Shown here piece by piece: positions 21,526 through 33,270 of a stretch of DNA of 40,248 nt (position 1 is the first letter of the stretch; each line of letters opens with the position of its first letter). Location: the NCBI GenBank assembly GCA_001642005.1, contig LWCA01000210.1, forward strand, positions 1 to 40,248. The letters are read 5' to 3'. The position numbers were made by a program, and so were the translations under genes. The notes beneath the pieces were generated by a model. The model saw only the letters and a program-made list of their open reading frames with translations. It made no database searches and had not been told where the DNA came from. The stretch is from Intoshia linei. Lineage: Eukaryota > Orthonectida > Rhopaluridae.

Positions 21526-24105
21526 TAGCATATTATATAAGTAAGGATTACAGACCTGCCGTGAAAAAAGTGTGGGAACCCCTTGCTTATAACATAAGAT
21601 TTCTACTTAAATGCACTAATAATAACATAATTTGCAGATCACCTATAATGGACTCATTTCGTAACTTTTATATCAAGTTCGACTTGTGTTAATCTAGCAA
21701 TACAATTGTATTTCATTGCTATGTAATTATAATGATTTAAGTTGTGCCGTTTTTACTATAACTGTAAAATTTTGTAGGGTTTTTAAAGGAAGTTTTTTTC
21801 ACCCAATTTTTAAAGATTTTGATTTCAATTTTGGAACGAAAATTTTGTACGGTTTTGAATGGAATATTTTTAACATTTTAAGAGATATTTAATCATTTAT
21901 TATGGGTTTTAGAAATTAGAAAGGTTAAAACACTTTAAAAATTTAATAAAAGTATATTTTATTTCATAATCAACCCTAGAAAAACCTCAAATAAATGATT
22001 TAAGGTTTAATTTATAATACAATCATATATAATATAATATGGAAGCCATATAATATAATATAATATAATATGTCAAATAACCATGGATAATCCATTGATG
22101 TATTTTTGGTTTGAATAAAGTTTAGTTTAAATTTTTCTATAATAGATTTAAAATGTTCAACCCCACTCGAATAATCAATTTTGTAATATAATATTTCAAA
22201 TTATTTTATGTTTCCCAAAATGTACAAGATGTGTGCCGTTCGCCCTTTAAACTTTTCAAAGCTTTGAAAAAATGTAACACCCAAACGGGATAATAAACAA
22301 TAATAATGGAATAAGTGTACAATGTATATTTTAGTAAAGTTCTCAGCAGAGCTATCTACTGTTGTACAAAGTACATAAAAATCATTTAAATATATTAAAA
22401 ATTAATGAGATCCTGAAATTCATAGAATTTTACCAGCCATTCAACCTATAAATAAAATTAAAAATTATCTAATAAGAAATAAAAATTTAATCAAAATTTT
22501 TTTTGGGTCCCAAATCTAATATTTCTTATAAATTCCTCCACTTTGTAAGTGGTTTTTTTTAGTGACATGCCTCACTTTGGGAAAACATGGTTTAAATCAA
22601 AATTTCAACTTTTCTAATAAATGCATACGAATATATAGATAATTATCTACAACTGTATTATAATAGGATTTTATTATATAAAATTCCATTTAAAAGTACA
22701 ATTTGTAATAACAATCGTTACAATTTGAAAATAAAAAATAACTTGACATAACGTCCAAACAAAAAATCATTATGGATTAATATTGAATTATAATTAAATT
22801 AATAAGGATGTAGTTATCGGAATATAATAATACAATGAATAAATGATTTCACAATTATCTAAACTTAATCTAAACTAATCAGCTTACATTATTTATTATT
22901 TATTATTATGATTTGATTGAAACAATTATTGCATGACTAATATTCATTTCCAACATTATAATTTGAATCATGCATGTATTTAAAAAATTGATAAAATGAA
23001 AATAAATGTTAAATTCAAGTTGTGGTATTGATCTCATTAATAAATAATGAGATTCACACCATAGCTTGAAGTTTTCATTAAAAATTTAACTTTTATTCAC
23101 ATTGATTACATTTACATTATACTTCTACGTACGTTAACAAAAAAAGTTATAAAATTGTCATTAACTAAAATTGAAATTGTAAATTTTAACTTTTAAAATT
23201 AATAGTACTGCAATATAAAATTGGTTTATGACGAGTAATTTGGGTTTCTGTTATAAAAATTACATTTAATTAGCTTTATGGATAAATTAGAATTATTCCA
23301 ATTAATCATTATTATAAATACAACTTAACCATTAAAATGACCTTATTTTAAATAAAATTAAAACTGGAACGCAAAATTAGAATATATATGGATCTAAAAT
23401 CATTTCAAGATTAAACATTAAACATTCAAATTGATACGCTTTCAATCCATAAAGGTAATATTTTGTAAACGTACCACTAAAACTGTACGTGAATCAGCCA
23501 TTCGCACCGATCATTACTTAGAGGTTTCAATAGTCAATATCAATTTTCGATTTGATTGATTTCACATTTCAGACTGCATTTATAATCAATAATTATTTAC
23601 CTGAATCTTGTGTTTACATTCATAATTTTGAGTTGCTCAAGTCTACATATTACGAAATTGGTTAAAACTAACAGTCACAGTAGGTGGATCGAATTTAAAT
23701 TATTTTAAGCATAAGCAGGTATATTGTCATTTTGAAATTTCAATAATATTAATTGATATAATACAAAATGCACCAATTATTGTATTTAATTCATAGTTTC
23801 TCTAGACTTTAAATTCCATTTCTTACCTATCGGACTATTGAAACATTTTACAATGTTACCAAATGTTGGTTGAAAATCATTGTTTAAAATTAAGAATGTT
23901 ATGTTATGAATTTGTTAACTCGGTAAAGTTTTCACATTGTTTTTATTTACACTTCACTTGGTTCCATTTAAACTCACTATTCGCCTAATTACTACGTATG
24001 AATATTTTTATTTATTATTATACGCACTTTAAAAATTAATCTAATCACAATAAAATTATCCAAAACTATCCATTTCTATTAAGGGTAATCAGCTCACTTT
24101 ACAAA
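21526..24105. other. AT-rich intergenic before SPATA18
   Basis: No exon recognised in 2.6 kb. It contains an (ATAAT)n-like microsatellite near 22025-22072 and a copy of the D repeat tail near 22335-22400 ('ctcagcagagctatctactg'). The remainder is simple AT-rich sequence. Confidence 0.45.
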
Positions 24106-27100
24106 ATGTCAATTAAAAGCGATATAGCCGCATTAGACAATATCAACTCTTTTATGGTACTAGTACGAAAACTACGCCAATGGAAACACATGTATAATGT
24201 AATTTTTAAACAAAATGTATTTTTAATTAAATTTTTAGTCCAATACTATACGAGATAATTTATATCAAGGTTCAGAATTATTTGAACTTAACGCACGATT
24301 ACAAAATCAAATTTATAATATTATCGAAAGAATTTCTATTCATGGAAATTTACAAGTTCCTTATACCACAAAAGATTTACATAAAAGTAGAGATTTATAT
24401 TCTGAACTTAAACATGAAAATAAAATAAATAAACTCTCATCTTCTCTTTATAAAAAAGACGATTTGATTAGCAGCCTTAAATCTCAATATGAACTTGAAA
24501 TATCACATCTTGAAAATAAGTAAATTTAATTTGATTTTAGTTTTGACAAAGTTGGTAACTAAAATTTTTGGTATTTCAATTGGACTTGATAATTAATATT
24601 TTAATATTATAACCAAAAAAAATAATTTTCATGCTCAATAGTCTACGATAAAAAATAGATTAAGAAAAAATTCATACTATTTTGGATTAATGAATAGAAT
24701 CTAACTATAAAAATTATGTAAATCAAAAACCATGGTAACCATCGTAAAATGGACCCTACTTTTAAATTACACATTGATTCCGCGTAGAAGGGCACCATTG
24801 GGTCCTAAAAAATCTATAAGTAACAGAAATTGGTTAAGAAGTTTTTTATAACGAAAGAATTAAACAGATCAGAAAATTTTAACCCTTGCCAAAAATGGGA
24901 ATAAATTTAATTTAAATTTAAAAAAATATTTAGAATGAGAAAACTTGACACTGATTTATCATCGACACAATTAGTTACTCGAATGGAATTGGATCGAAAA
25001 GAGAGAGAAATTGATAACATCAAAAATGAGTAACTTTATAAAATAAATATATGTGTATAATATGTATATAAAATTTTCAAATTAAAAAGTTAATAAAACT
25101 ATTTATTTTCAATTAATAAAGTCAAAATAAATATATATCAATAACCTTATAAATCATTTTTTGTTTGTTATAATTGTATATTATTGCAATGTAAGTCTTT
25201 AATAACACTTTTTAAAAGGTTTTATATTTTTATATCATTGTGAATTTATATAAATAAGCAAATATTATAAACTTAATCTTATCATCATTTTTTTTAATTA
25301 ATTTTAATAGGTCTCGTGTGCATACACAAGAATTACAAAAATTAAAAACTCAAAATTTGAAAGATTCCATTTATAAAAATGAAGTTAAAAATATTGGACA
25401 TAAATTACAGACTCTTTCTTCACAACCCGCTAATTATGAGTATATTTTAGATTTGTTTTATTCATAATAATTCATAATTGTTTGAACAGTTTTAAAAATA
25501 ATTTTACATATAGAGGTTTTAAGTTTAAATTTTAAGGAATACATTTTATAATGTACATTGTACAATTTGAGATTTTTAATTATTTTTATAAATACTAGCT
25601 TGCCGTTAAGTACTTAGTAGTAGCGCGTTTAGGATTGCAAAGGACATATTTTTTAATTAAAAAATATTGAATTAAAATTTTATAATTTACAACAATTATA
25701 TTCAAGGTTGGTTTCTTTGATTTCATATACATTTAGAGAAAAATATTAGAGAAAGATAGTAAAAATATTTATATCATTTCTAGCAAATTAAATGGGATCA
25801 TTATCCATACATAAATTTCAAAAAAATGTATGTCTGTTTATAAAAAAAAATAATTTTATTTATGTTTATTTTGTAAATATTTTACTAAAACAAAAAATTT
25901 AAAATAAGTAACGGTTCTATAATTAAAAAAAATTATTCTGATCCAGCTTATTCCAGTTGATATAAATACAAAGTTTCAATCCCAGAAATCTACGCATTAC
26001 TTGTAAAAAATAACTATTAATATATTATGAACCTATATTTTTCAAATTTTTGATTTAAAATTAAAAATACTTATTCTACCATCTCAAAAAAGGAAATTGA
26101 CTGTATAAACATGGGTAGCAATCTCATAACAGTCAAGCTAGTATATTAATAAAAGTATTTACTGGTATTTCTGGAAAAGGTTTTTTAAATGTGTCTTACG
26201 TTTCAAATGTTATGAACCGCTGAACTAATGTGTATTATGCGTGTACATTACTTTCCTAGTTCATCATACATTACGGAATCTCATACTTTACCGAGATCTA
26301 CATTAAATTCAAGTTACAGAAAAATAGTGTCATTTTCAGAAACAGAAAACAAAATAAACGCGTTGAAAAACCAATTTGATGATTTAAATTCAATTTTTCG
26401 ACAAAGTGCATTTGATAACATGCGAGAATATATAAGCAATAAAGAGAAAAGGGACTGTATTTTATATCAAGTTATCAAAGTAATTATCAATGTTAAATTA
26501 TATACAATGTTTATTGTATAATGTGTTAACCAGGGTTCGTCAACATTTCAATATAGATTGGGATTTGCAATTTACGTTAAAAAAAAAAATTTTTATAATT
26601 ATTATTTTGTAAAAATAAGTACATGTATTTATCCAATTTTTCATGCCTTGGTTAGTTAATAAAATGGTTAACGTGGTTGCCAATAACGGAATTGATGAGC
26701 TGTAGAAGAAAATATTAACATTTCTAATCAAGAAAAAACATGTGGCAATTTGTATAGAAAATATTTTATTTTTAGGGGTTCGCGATTATAAATGTTTGAA
26801 TATCGATGTATACTAAATATATATTGTAATTAAATTATTATAGGAATCCTTTCGAAGCGCCCAATTGAGATTACCTGAATACAAATTAAGCACCCGTGAT
26901 AAATTAGCCATCGTCGGTGTTTCATCCTTAGATTTGACTGAACAAACTCAACAATATATCGAAAAAAATTCGGAACTATACGACCACAATATTTTAATAA
27001 ATGTAATGAAAAATAAAAACTAAATGTAATTTAATTTAGGATGTGATTAGCTCATTAACTCGAAATATTGATCTATATTTAACTTCTTCAACTATATCGG

Positions 27101-28181
27101 TTATACGAACATATGTTAGAGAGACCTGTAAATTTGCTTGGAATTGTACTGTATTGGCAAACCCTTTAACTCTTTCGTTATCATCTCAATGGGAGTTATT
27201 TGATGACTACAAGTAAGTTTAAATTTATCAAAAGTAATCAACAGAGGATTTGAGTATCTTATAGTAATACAAATATATAATTACACATACGTGTGACCCT
27301 TGATTTGTGCGGTGTATATAAATCACATCTCTTCAAATTGAAATTAATTAGTTGAACTGCAATTAGTGCAGTATCACTTTAGGATTAATTAATCTCACTA
27401 ATCGAGGACAGTAGATACCGAGACCATCTTCAGAGGGGTCGACGAAATATAGGTAAATTGAGACCTTCTTTTTCCGAATTGAGTATTTAAATATAAAAAG
27501 CCAGGTTTAAATATAAAATGGGATTTTAGCATGATTCTTGGATCAATCTAAAAAGTTAATGATAGATAATCTAATATATTTTAGGCTAATTTTTCAAACC
27601 AACTAAAAATTTCATGTTTTTGAAAAAAGTATAGGTTTAACTTAAACTTAAAGTCTAAAAAAATGATTTATATTTAAAAAATAATTATAAAATTTATAAT
27701 TATATAAAAAAATAAAATGTGGTATTTTACTTAAAATATATTTACATCTAAATCAAGTCGTGTTAAAAAATTGGAAAAGGCAAGACGTTTAAAATAAAAT
27801 AAGGGACCTAAAAATATTCGAAAACTATTCCTAATGCCATCTATCCAGGGTTTTAACTTGACAGTTAAATTTAAATTTTTGAAATGTATAAATTGGTAAA
27901 ACTAGGTTCCATTTTAGAAAAATTTCGCAAAGTCCACCTTGGATTCTCGTGATGTAATTACTACCATATCTGGTAGATTCGGTTCTTATCTCCATTATTT
28001 CTATACTACAAATATTGTAGATTATACTATAAAAATTAAATTTAAATCAAGATATCGCCGATCTGTTGATTCTGAATACAGTTCACCACTAGTGCAATGT
28101 CATATATGGCCTTGCTTAATGATGGGAATGCAAAAAATTACAAAGGGCGTCGTGAAAACTGGTCATCGGGTAAATATTTGA
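24106..28181 (+). CDS. SPATA18: Mitochondria-eating protein MIEAP (SPATA18 family)
   Basis: Eight exons: 24106-24198, 24239-24519, 24934-25029, 25311-25439, 26260-26479, 26844-27002, 27040-27212 and 28052-28181. All are GT-AG with consistent phases, giving 426 residues (human about 540). The N-terminus has the family's helical start with W-K-x-M-Y-N-S-N-T after about 25 residues (human has LKEYNTNT at the same place). A long coiled coil follows (exons 2-4). The C-terminal MIEAP domain is clear: SSQWELFDDYK joins KYRRSVDSEYSSPLV and CHIWPCLMM, then KITKGVVKTG, matching human CKYRRSYDSDFTAPLV..HVWPALM. MIEAP acts at mitochondria in lysosome-like quality control of damaged organelles. The serine/arginine-rich linker and tail of vertebrates are missing. 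Exon 8 starts inside a larger open frame; the aligned family sequence fixes the acceptor at 28052. Introns 4 and 7 are long and carry repeats. Confidence 0.88.
25915..26145 (+). repeat. Dispersed repeat R1 piece in SPATA18 intron 4
   Basis: Contains 'ttattctgatccagcttatt', then 'ccagttgatataaata' and 'tttcaatcccagaaatctac', matching 8929-9000. It ends in 'cataacagtcaagctagtat', which belongs to repeat D, suggesting an internally deleted R1-D copy. Confidence 0.6.
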
Positions 28182-28281
28182 AATGCATTTAAAACATTAT
28201 TTAGACATCACGAATAATTTAAATTGTATTTGAAATGTAAACTTATATAATCCAACATAACATAAATAGCTTAAAATTTTA

Positions 28282-30603
28282 TTAAACATTAATAAAATTA
28301 CACAATTTTTGTGTTCTTTGAAGTAAAATATCGCCATATTTGATAATTTCTTGATATTTCGAATTTTTAGAATCTGGTATACTAGTCGATATACTCCCAT
28401 TAACTTTGTCGATTTTACACTTCAATTTTCCACAAGATATGAAGCGATACAAGTCTCTTTAATTTTTAAATAAAAAAATAAATAAAACAAACCTATCCAT
28501 ATACTCTATTGTAACACCAAACCGATTAGCCATGTATTCCAGAGTAACACTTTTATAGGATTGTAAAAGTTGCATATAAGCCAATAATCTCATCTGGCGA
28601 GCATAATACTGGGAATGATTTGTCAAGTAACGATCGACTTCCAAACTTTGTTCTATAGCGGCTAAAAAAAGAAATAAAAACAATCATTACGTATGAATCA
28701 GTGCTTCCCGATTCAAATAGTGTACGGACACCATTTCAAAATATTTATTTTTTAAACACTGAACAAAACAAAATATTTATAAAAAAATTCAAGATTTATA
28801 TTATAAGATTTGGTAAAATCATGTTTTTCAAAAAAATATTAGAAAAAGAAGATTTTTACTTTGAGGGTTGGTAAAATCGTGTTTTTCAATAAATAATTAG
28901 AAAACAGGTATTTTTCCATCAGGAATAGTAAAATTAGATTTTTTATTTTAGATTCAGAAATTATCATTCGCAAAATTTGGTATAATTCAATTTTTCAAAA
29001 AAATATTGGAAAAAAAGGATATTTCCCTAGAGGGTTGGTAAAACGATGTTTTTCAATAAAATATTATAAAAAGGGGATTTTTCCATATAGGGTTAGTAAA
29101 ATTACACTTTTTATTTTGGATTCAGAAATTGTTATTCGTAAGATTTAATAAAATCGTATTTTTCATCTTAATCACATCTAAGAAAAACGAAATTTTTCGA
29201 TTAAGGGTTAGTAAAAGTAGACTTTTCATTTTGTGGTTTTATTAAGTGGATTTTTCAAAAAAATAGTCCATTTTACTCTGTGGATTTGCAATATTTTTTA
29301 TTAACAATTAACATTAATGTAAATTTTATTAATGATGCTGTAAAAATGGGATTTTTGAAATAATAATGTAGCAGTTTTCTAAGCTTTGGGATAAATTCGC
29401 AACATCTCAAACTCTGTAATAAATATTAAAAATTCTATAAAAATAAACAAAAGTTGATAAATTTTTTTATTATATTTTATTTGAATCTCATGGACCAAGG
29501 CATATAGTTTTGGACCCGAGAGGTCCAGGCCCTGGACTTTTGATTTAAACTTTCATTTAGACTTTTTATTTTTAGGATTTCAGGGACCCCGAATCTGGAA
29601 CCACTGGTATAAATAGTTACCCAATTTCAAAAAATATTCATCATATAAACAATCATAAAAAGTTTTAACAAATTCTTTAACATCAGTGAGATAATAAAGA
29701 ATTTGTTGAATTTCTGCACCTCGAATAATCTAAAACAAGAATTAAACAAAATAAATAAAATAAACCTTCGAATACAACACTGGACGTTTAAGAGAAATTA
29801 TGGAAGACAAGACACAATATCTAATAAAATCCTTGAAAGACAACAATTCAGAACAAGAAAAAGTAGCCACCGTTTCTAAAAATAAATTTGCAGCCGTTTC
29901 AAAGTCTCGTTTGCAAATGGAAAACAAGCCTTGATACACTTTTAATTTGTTTCGCCTGTCCCAATCTCCACCCTCATCGATATGTCTAAATTAAATAATT
30001 TACTTTCCGAGTACAAAGGTATTTTCAAAATAAAAATTGTTTAGCCTTTAATTAAAAAAATTACTCTTTAGCTTTAAGTAACAATGTTGATAGAGTTTTA
30101 TGATCATAATTCCAAAATGCAATTCTTAATTTGTGAAAAATGATATCAAGTCGGTATCCAAGGGTAAGAGTTTTATCACTCAATCGTTTAAATTCGTTGA
30201 TAGAATCTTCAAACATGCCAATTTGGCTCAAAAATCCAATTTTTTTCAAAATTGCATCCCGAACATCAGTTTCACACATGGTTTGCCGACACTCTTCAAT
30301 GTCAATCTCCATCTTTTTAATTTTTTCAACGTTGGATTCTTCCATTTGTTTAATCGATTTTAATGACGAGATCATGTTAAAATCTGAACAACAGTTTTCA
30401 TAAAATGGTTTCATACCTAGTTTTAAAATTAATTAAAATGTATATTTTAACCATTTTATATTTTTACCTTTTGCGATAATTTCTTCCAAAAATGCCTCCT
30501 TTTCTTCATTGGACCCAATTCTTTTGAGAGTATAAAATTGATCAACATATGGGACTTGCGGAGTATGCGTCCAATCTAATTCATCCTTCTTTTCAATTTC
30601 CAT
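28282..30603 (-). CDS. PSMD6: 26S proteasome lid subunit RPN7/PSMD6
   Basis: Six exons on the minus strand: 30603-30468, 30416-30065, 29985-29766, 29729-29621, 28661-28493 and 28456-28282. The introns are 51, 79, 36, 959 and 36 nt. The product is 386 residues (human 389). Family blocks in order: EIRDAM-like DVRDAILKKIGF; TLGYRLDIIFHKLRI; EEGGDWDRRNRLKVYQG-like DEGGDWDRRNKLKVYQG; RDFETAANLFLETVATF; the VREMR-like ARQMRLLAYMQLLQSY; and the PCI-domain end CKIDKVNG plus PDSKN..YQEIIKYGDILLQR. RPN7 is a structural subunit of the 19S lid, needed for degradation of ubiquitinated proteins. The 3' end is 100 nt from SPATA18 (convergent). The 5' end is 51 nt from MRPL40 (divergent). Intron 4 holds a complete hAT MITE. 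Confidence 0.95.
28699..29606. mobile_element. hAT MITE in PSMD6 intron 4, with TSD
   Basis: The left terminus is CAGTGCTTCCCGATTC (28699-28714). The right terminus, read inverted, is CAGTGGTTCCAGATTC (29591-29606), so 14 of 16 positions match. It is flanked by 8-bp duplications gtatgaat (28691-28698) and gtataaat (29607-29614). It is 908 bp and carries no transposase. It contains tandem units at 28800-29275 and a copy of repeat C at 29318-29425. It sits in the sense of neither gene and is removed with the intron. Confidence 0.8.
28800..29275 (+). repeat. Diverged tandem repeats inside the hAT MITE
   Basis: At least five units of 'ggttggtaaaa(t)cgtgtttttcaa..aaatattagaaaa..gatttttcc' follow one another, alternating with two copies of 'tttattttagattcagaaatt'. 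A unit is roughly 60-90 bp, and the pair of units forms a larger period of about 180 bp. Confidence 0.6.
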
Positions 30604-30654
30604 TTTAAAATTTTCAAATGTGAATTGAATTTTAACTTTATTAATGTTAACGTA
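30604..30654. promoter_or_regulatory. 51-nt bidirectional start region, PSMD6/MRPL40
   Basis: The two start codons face away from each other across only 51 nt. Transcription of both genes must start within this gap or inside the neighbouring coding sequence. I see no TATA box or DRE-type element. It is AT-rich with 'taacgtaatg' at the MRPL40 side. Confidence 0.55.
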
Positions 30655-31334
30655 ATGTTGCTCAAGTTAAATTTGCCTAAATTTTCGTGGGAATGTCTTG
30701 GATTCATTAGTACAACGAGAATAAAAATGTATATCGTCATAATAATCATAGTCACATAATTAGGGCCGAACCGATTAAAAGACGTAAAAAAATTGATGTA
30801 AATATTATGGTCAACAGAGAAAACAAAAAAAAGAAAAAATTTGAAAAAGAAATTAGAAGCATTACCAGGAGAGGCGAAATTCTAAAACCGATTTTGGAAA
30901 TGGAACCAATCAACGTAGAAAAGTAACGTTTATAGGAGTTGTAGTATTGTAAAATAAACATTTTATAGACATCGAATCAGGGAGATGGAATCAATTGATA
31001 GCCAACAGACTATAAAGAAATTTGCGGGATACCGAAAAGAGCAAATGAATGTAATTTGGAAACAACTTCAAATTTCAACCACATTACAGCAAGAAGTATT
31101 ACTGGAACTTGAAACCAACCATCCAAAATGGTACAAATCCGCCATTCAGGTAAACATTTATTATAATTATACAGGCACAAATTGTACTGTACAATTAACA
31201 TTAATTAGCCATTGAAAAATGCAGAAGAATTTGAAATTGATATAAATGGCCCAAGTGGTAATCTGGGAGTAGAAAATTATGAACCAAATGAAGGAGTTTA
31301 TGTGGATATAACACCAAATTATGATAAAATGTAA
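30655..31334 (+). CDS. MRPL40: Mitochondrial large-subunit ribosomal protein L40
   Basis: Four exons: 30655-30728, 30752-30922, 30969-31149 and 31209-31334, giving 183 residues (human 206). Introns are 23, 46 and 59 nt. The N-terminus is basic, amphipathic and presequence-like (MLLKLNLPKFSW). The mature part starts with the family block IRAEPIKRRKKID (human LRAEPLKKKKKVD), then a lysine-rich helix. The C-terminus NYEPNEGVYVDITPNYDK matches the NY..PEGRYNDITK ending. mL40 lies in the mitochondrial large ribosomal subunit. The 23-nt intron (gtatat...atcatag) is needed to keep frame between presequence and body; without it the frame is broken. The alternative, an acceptor at 'cattag' (30708-30713), would lose the presequence. 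The gene ends 49 nt from the CEP44 stop (convergent). Confidence 0.85.
31180..31196. repeat. 17-bp perfect palindrome in MRPL40 intron 3
   Basis: AATTGTACTGTACAATT has 8-bp arms around one base. The same arms, with a different central base, occur at 37057-37073 upstream of BDP1. Confidence 0.6.
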
Positions 31335-31383
31335 TTTAGTTGTTGCCATTTTCAGATACCTAAATAAATTGTATAATCTATTT

Positions 31384-33215
31384 TTAAATTTTTGCATTTA
31401 CAATTTGATGGCTCGGAAATGCCACTACATCGTTAGATTTTTCCACTATACCCAGATTCATATTGTTTAATTTATCCAATTCTAGCGTGTCTAGTTTAAC
31501 CATAAAATGTTCCATTTTTTCTTCAACTAAACTCAATCTTTTCAAAATTTTTTCTATGTCGGTTTCATCAGTACATTTCTAAAAGTTGATAATATTTATA
31601 ATCGAAATATAATCCTTATTTATAGCAAATAAACGTCTTTAAGAATATCGTCTATGTAATCATTTACCTAGAAGACAGTTACAGAAATCAAAAAAAATAA
31701 GAGTCCGTTTTCTAGTTTACATTAAATCAAACCATGTCAAATGAATTATTTTAGGGGCTCATAGTATCTGCTGGAATGTATTTTAGAACAGCTGACATAC
31801 TTGTTAAATCTTTCCAAGTCTAGTAAGGTTGTTATATATTTAATAAGAGAATTCGTGCCGTTAAAAAGAATCTTTCAATTTTGTGAATCTGATATACCGA
31901 AGTTAGATTAATGAGATAAAATTTTATAAAAATCGAATAGTTTATATATAAATTATTCAAAAATTTTAAAAATCAAAATTTACCAACCAGTTTAGAGAAA
32001 ATTCTAGTTTTACCAACTATTACATCAAAATAAAACAAAAAAATGTGAAACCGTTAATGTAAATGAGATAATTTGTGTAGTTTCCTGTGTGTTTGCAATC
32101 CTTTTTCAAATTTCAATAGAAAAATAAATATAAACACATAGAGCCGAACCCACGATACTGGAAGTCCTCAGAAATAAAAATTTGGCGCCTAGCCACTTCT
32201 GTACGGTTCTGAACTTTAACGCAAAATATTTGATATTCAAAAATATTTTTTTAAATGTTCAATTTAGAAAAAAGAGTTTTACAAAAATTTAGTGGATTTA
32301 TTTCATGTTTCATTTAAAAGGATGTCTACTTAAATCCAACCATTTTTACTAAAAATCAAAATTTACCAACCCTTTAGGGCAAATTCTTGTTTTACCAAAC
32401 CTTAAAAGAAAAATGAAATTAAGGTTTTAACCTTTTAGGAATGGTAAAACTGAATTTTTCCTTTTAGTGTTGGTAAAACTGGAATTTTCAATAAAAAGTA
32501 GGTAAAAGTGGGTTTTTCATTTAAGGGTTTGTGAAAATGAATTTTTCCCTTAGGGGTTTGTAAAAGTGAATTTAAGTAAAAATGGTTGGATTTAAGAATA
32601 TTCTCCATTTAAAATGTAAGACCACTGATCTACATAAAAAGATAACCTTTTTTTCAATTTCCTTTTTCTAAAAATAAAATGAAAATGTTTTTAAAGTTAT
32701 ATACTAAATCATTTTGCACTGTCAACGAGATTTTGTTTTTGTGCTTTTCTCGGTTGAGAGCAATCTTTTTAAGTCTAATTTCAGTCAACATACGATCAAT
32801 CAAAATAATCTTCTGTTCAACAAACGAGTTTGAAAAGAATTGGTTGACATTAATTGAAACTCGTACATTAAAGATGTCCCTCAATAACTGAAAATTATTA
32901 TAAAAAAATGAAATTTAAAAAAATGTACCTTGAAAGTTAATTTAACAAATTCTTCATCAGTTTTAGTCAATAAATTAACCTCATATGTATCCAAAACCCA
33001 TTTATTGAAAAAAGAACTATAATTTATCCACGCATAATGCATATATTTCAAACATTCCTTAACAGAATCATTTGAAATCATCCTTAAAATTATAATTTTT
33101 TTCAATTTAAATAATTCAATTACATGTTAAAATCAATCGGATCAGAATATTTCATTAACCGAAGCGTTTTTTGCAATTTTTGCAAATTATTTTTCAAATC
33201 GCCGTTAGTATACAT
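31384..33215 (-). CDS. CEP44: Centrosomal protein CEP44-like, shortened
   Basis: Minus-strand exons: 33215-33124, 33082-32929, 32887-32705 and 31578-31384 (introns 41, 41 and 1126 nt). They give 207 residues. A possible extra 33-nt exon at 31667-31635 (VNDYIDDILKD, in phase, good acceptor) would make 218. The N-terminal CEP44 domain is clear: MYTNGDLKNNLQKLQKTLRL matches human TGDLKRSLRNLEQVLRLLNY. Then YEVNLLTKTDEEFVKLTFKL and LRDIFNVRVSINVNQFF match ...[33 protein letters not shown]. The last exon is a predicted coiled coil ending FPSHQIVNAKI. CEP44 localises to the centriole lumen and is needed for centriole-to-centrosome conversion. Human CEP44 is about 390 residues, so the C-terminal half is reduced or an exon is missed in the long intron, which carries a MITE. 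The start codon is 55 nt from the BDP1 stop. Confidence 0.82.
32320..32612. mobile_element. TIR MITE in the long CEP44 intron
   Basis: The left end has 'cttaaatccaaccattttta' (about 32329-32348). The right end has the inverse, 'taaaaatggttggatttaag' (about 32577-32596), a 20-bp perfect inverted pair. Between them lie diverged 'ggtaaaa...gaatttttcc' units. There is no ORF. Confidence 0.7.
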
Positions 33216-33270
33216 TGGTTGTGAAAATTGAAAATAAAAATAAAGTTTAATACAAAATTTTTTCACAAAA

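Noticed and set aside
21447-21692. 81-codon plus-strand ORF
   Set aside because: Starts within a reversed R1 repeat; no independent coding support.
27939-28051. Upstream extension of the last SPATA18 exon (frame starting on TTG)
   Set aside because: Family alignment joins DDYK directly to YRRSVDSEY with a phase-2 splice at 28051/28052; the extension has no counterpart and the wrong phase for the exon 7 donor.
28800-29275. Possible CRISPR-like array
   Set aside because: Units are diverged, have no constant repeat/spacer structure and sit inside a eukaryotic hAT MITE.
30133-30403. Two plus-strand ORFs of 76 and 87 codons
   Set aside because: Both are shadows of PSMD6 exon 2.
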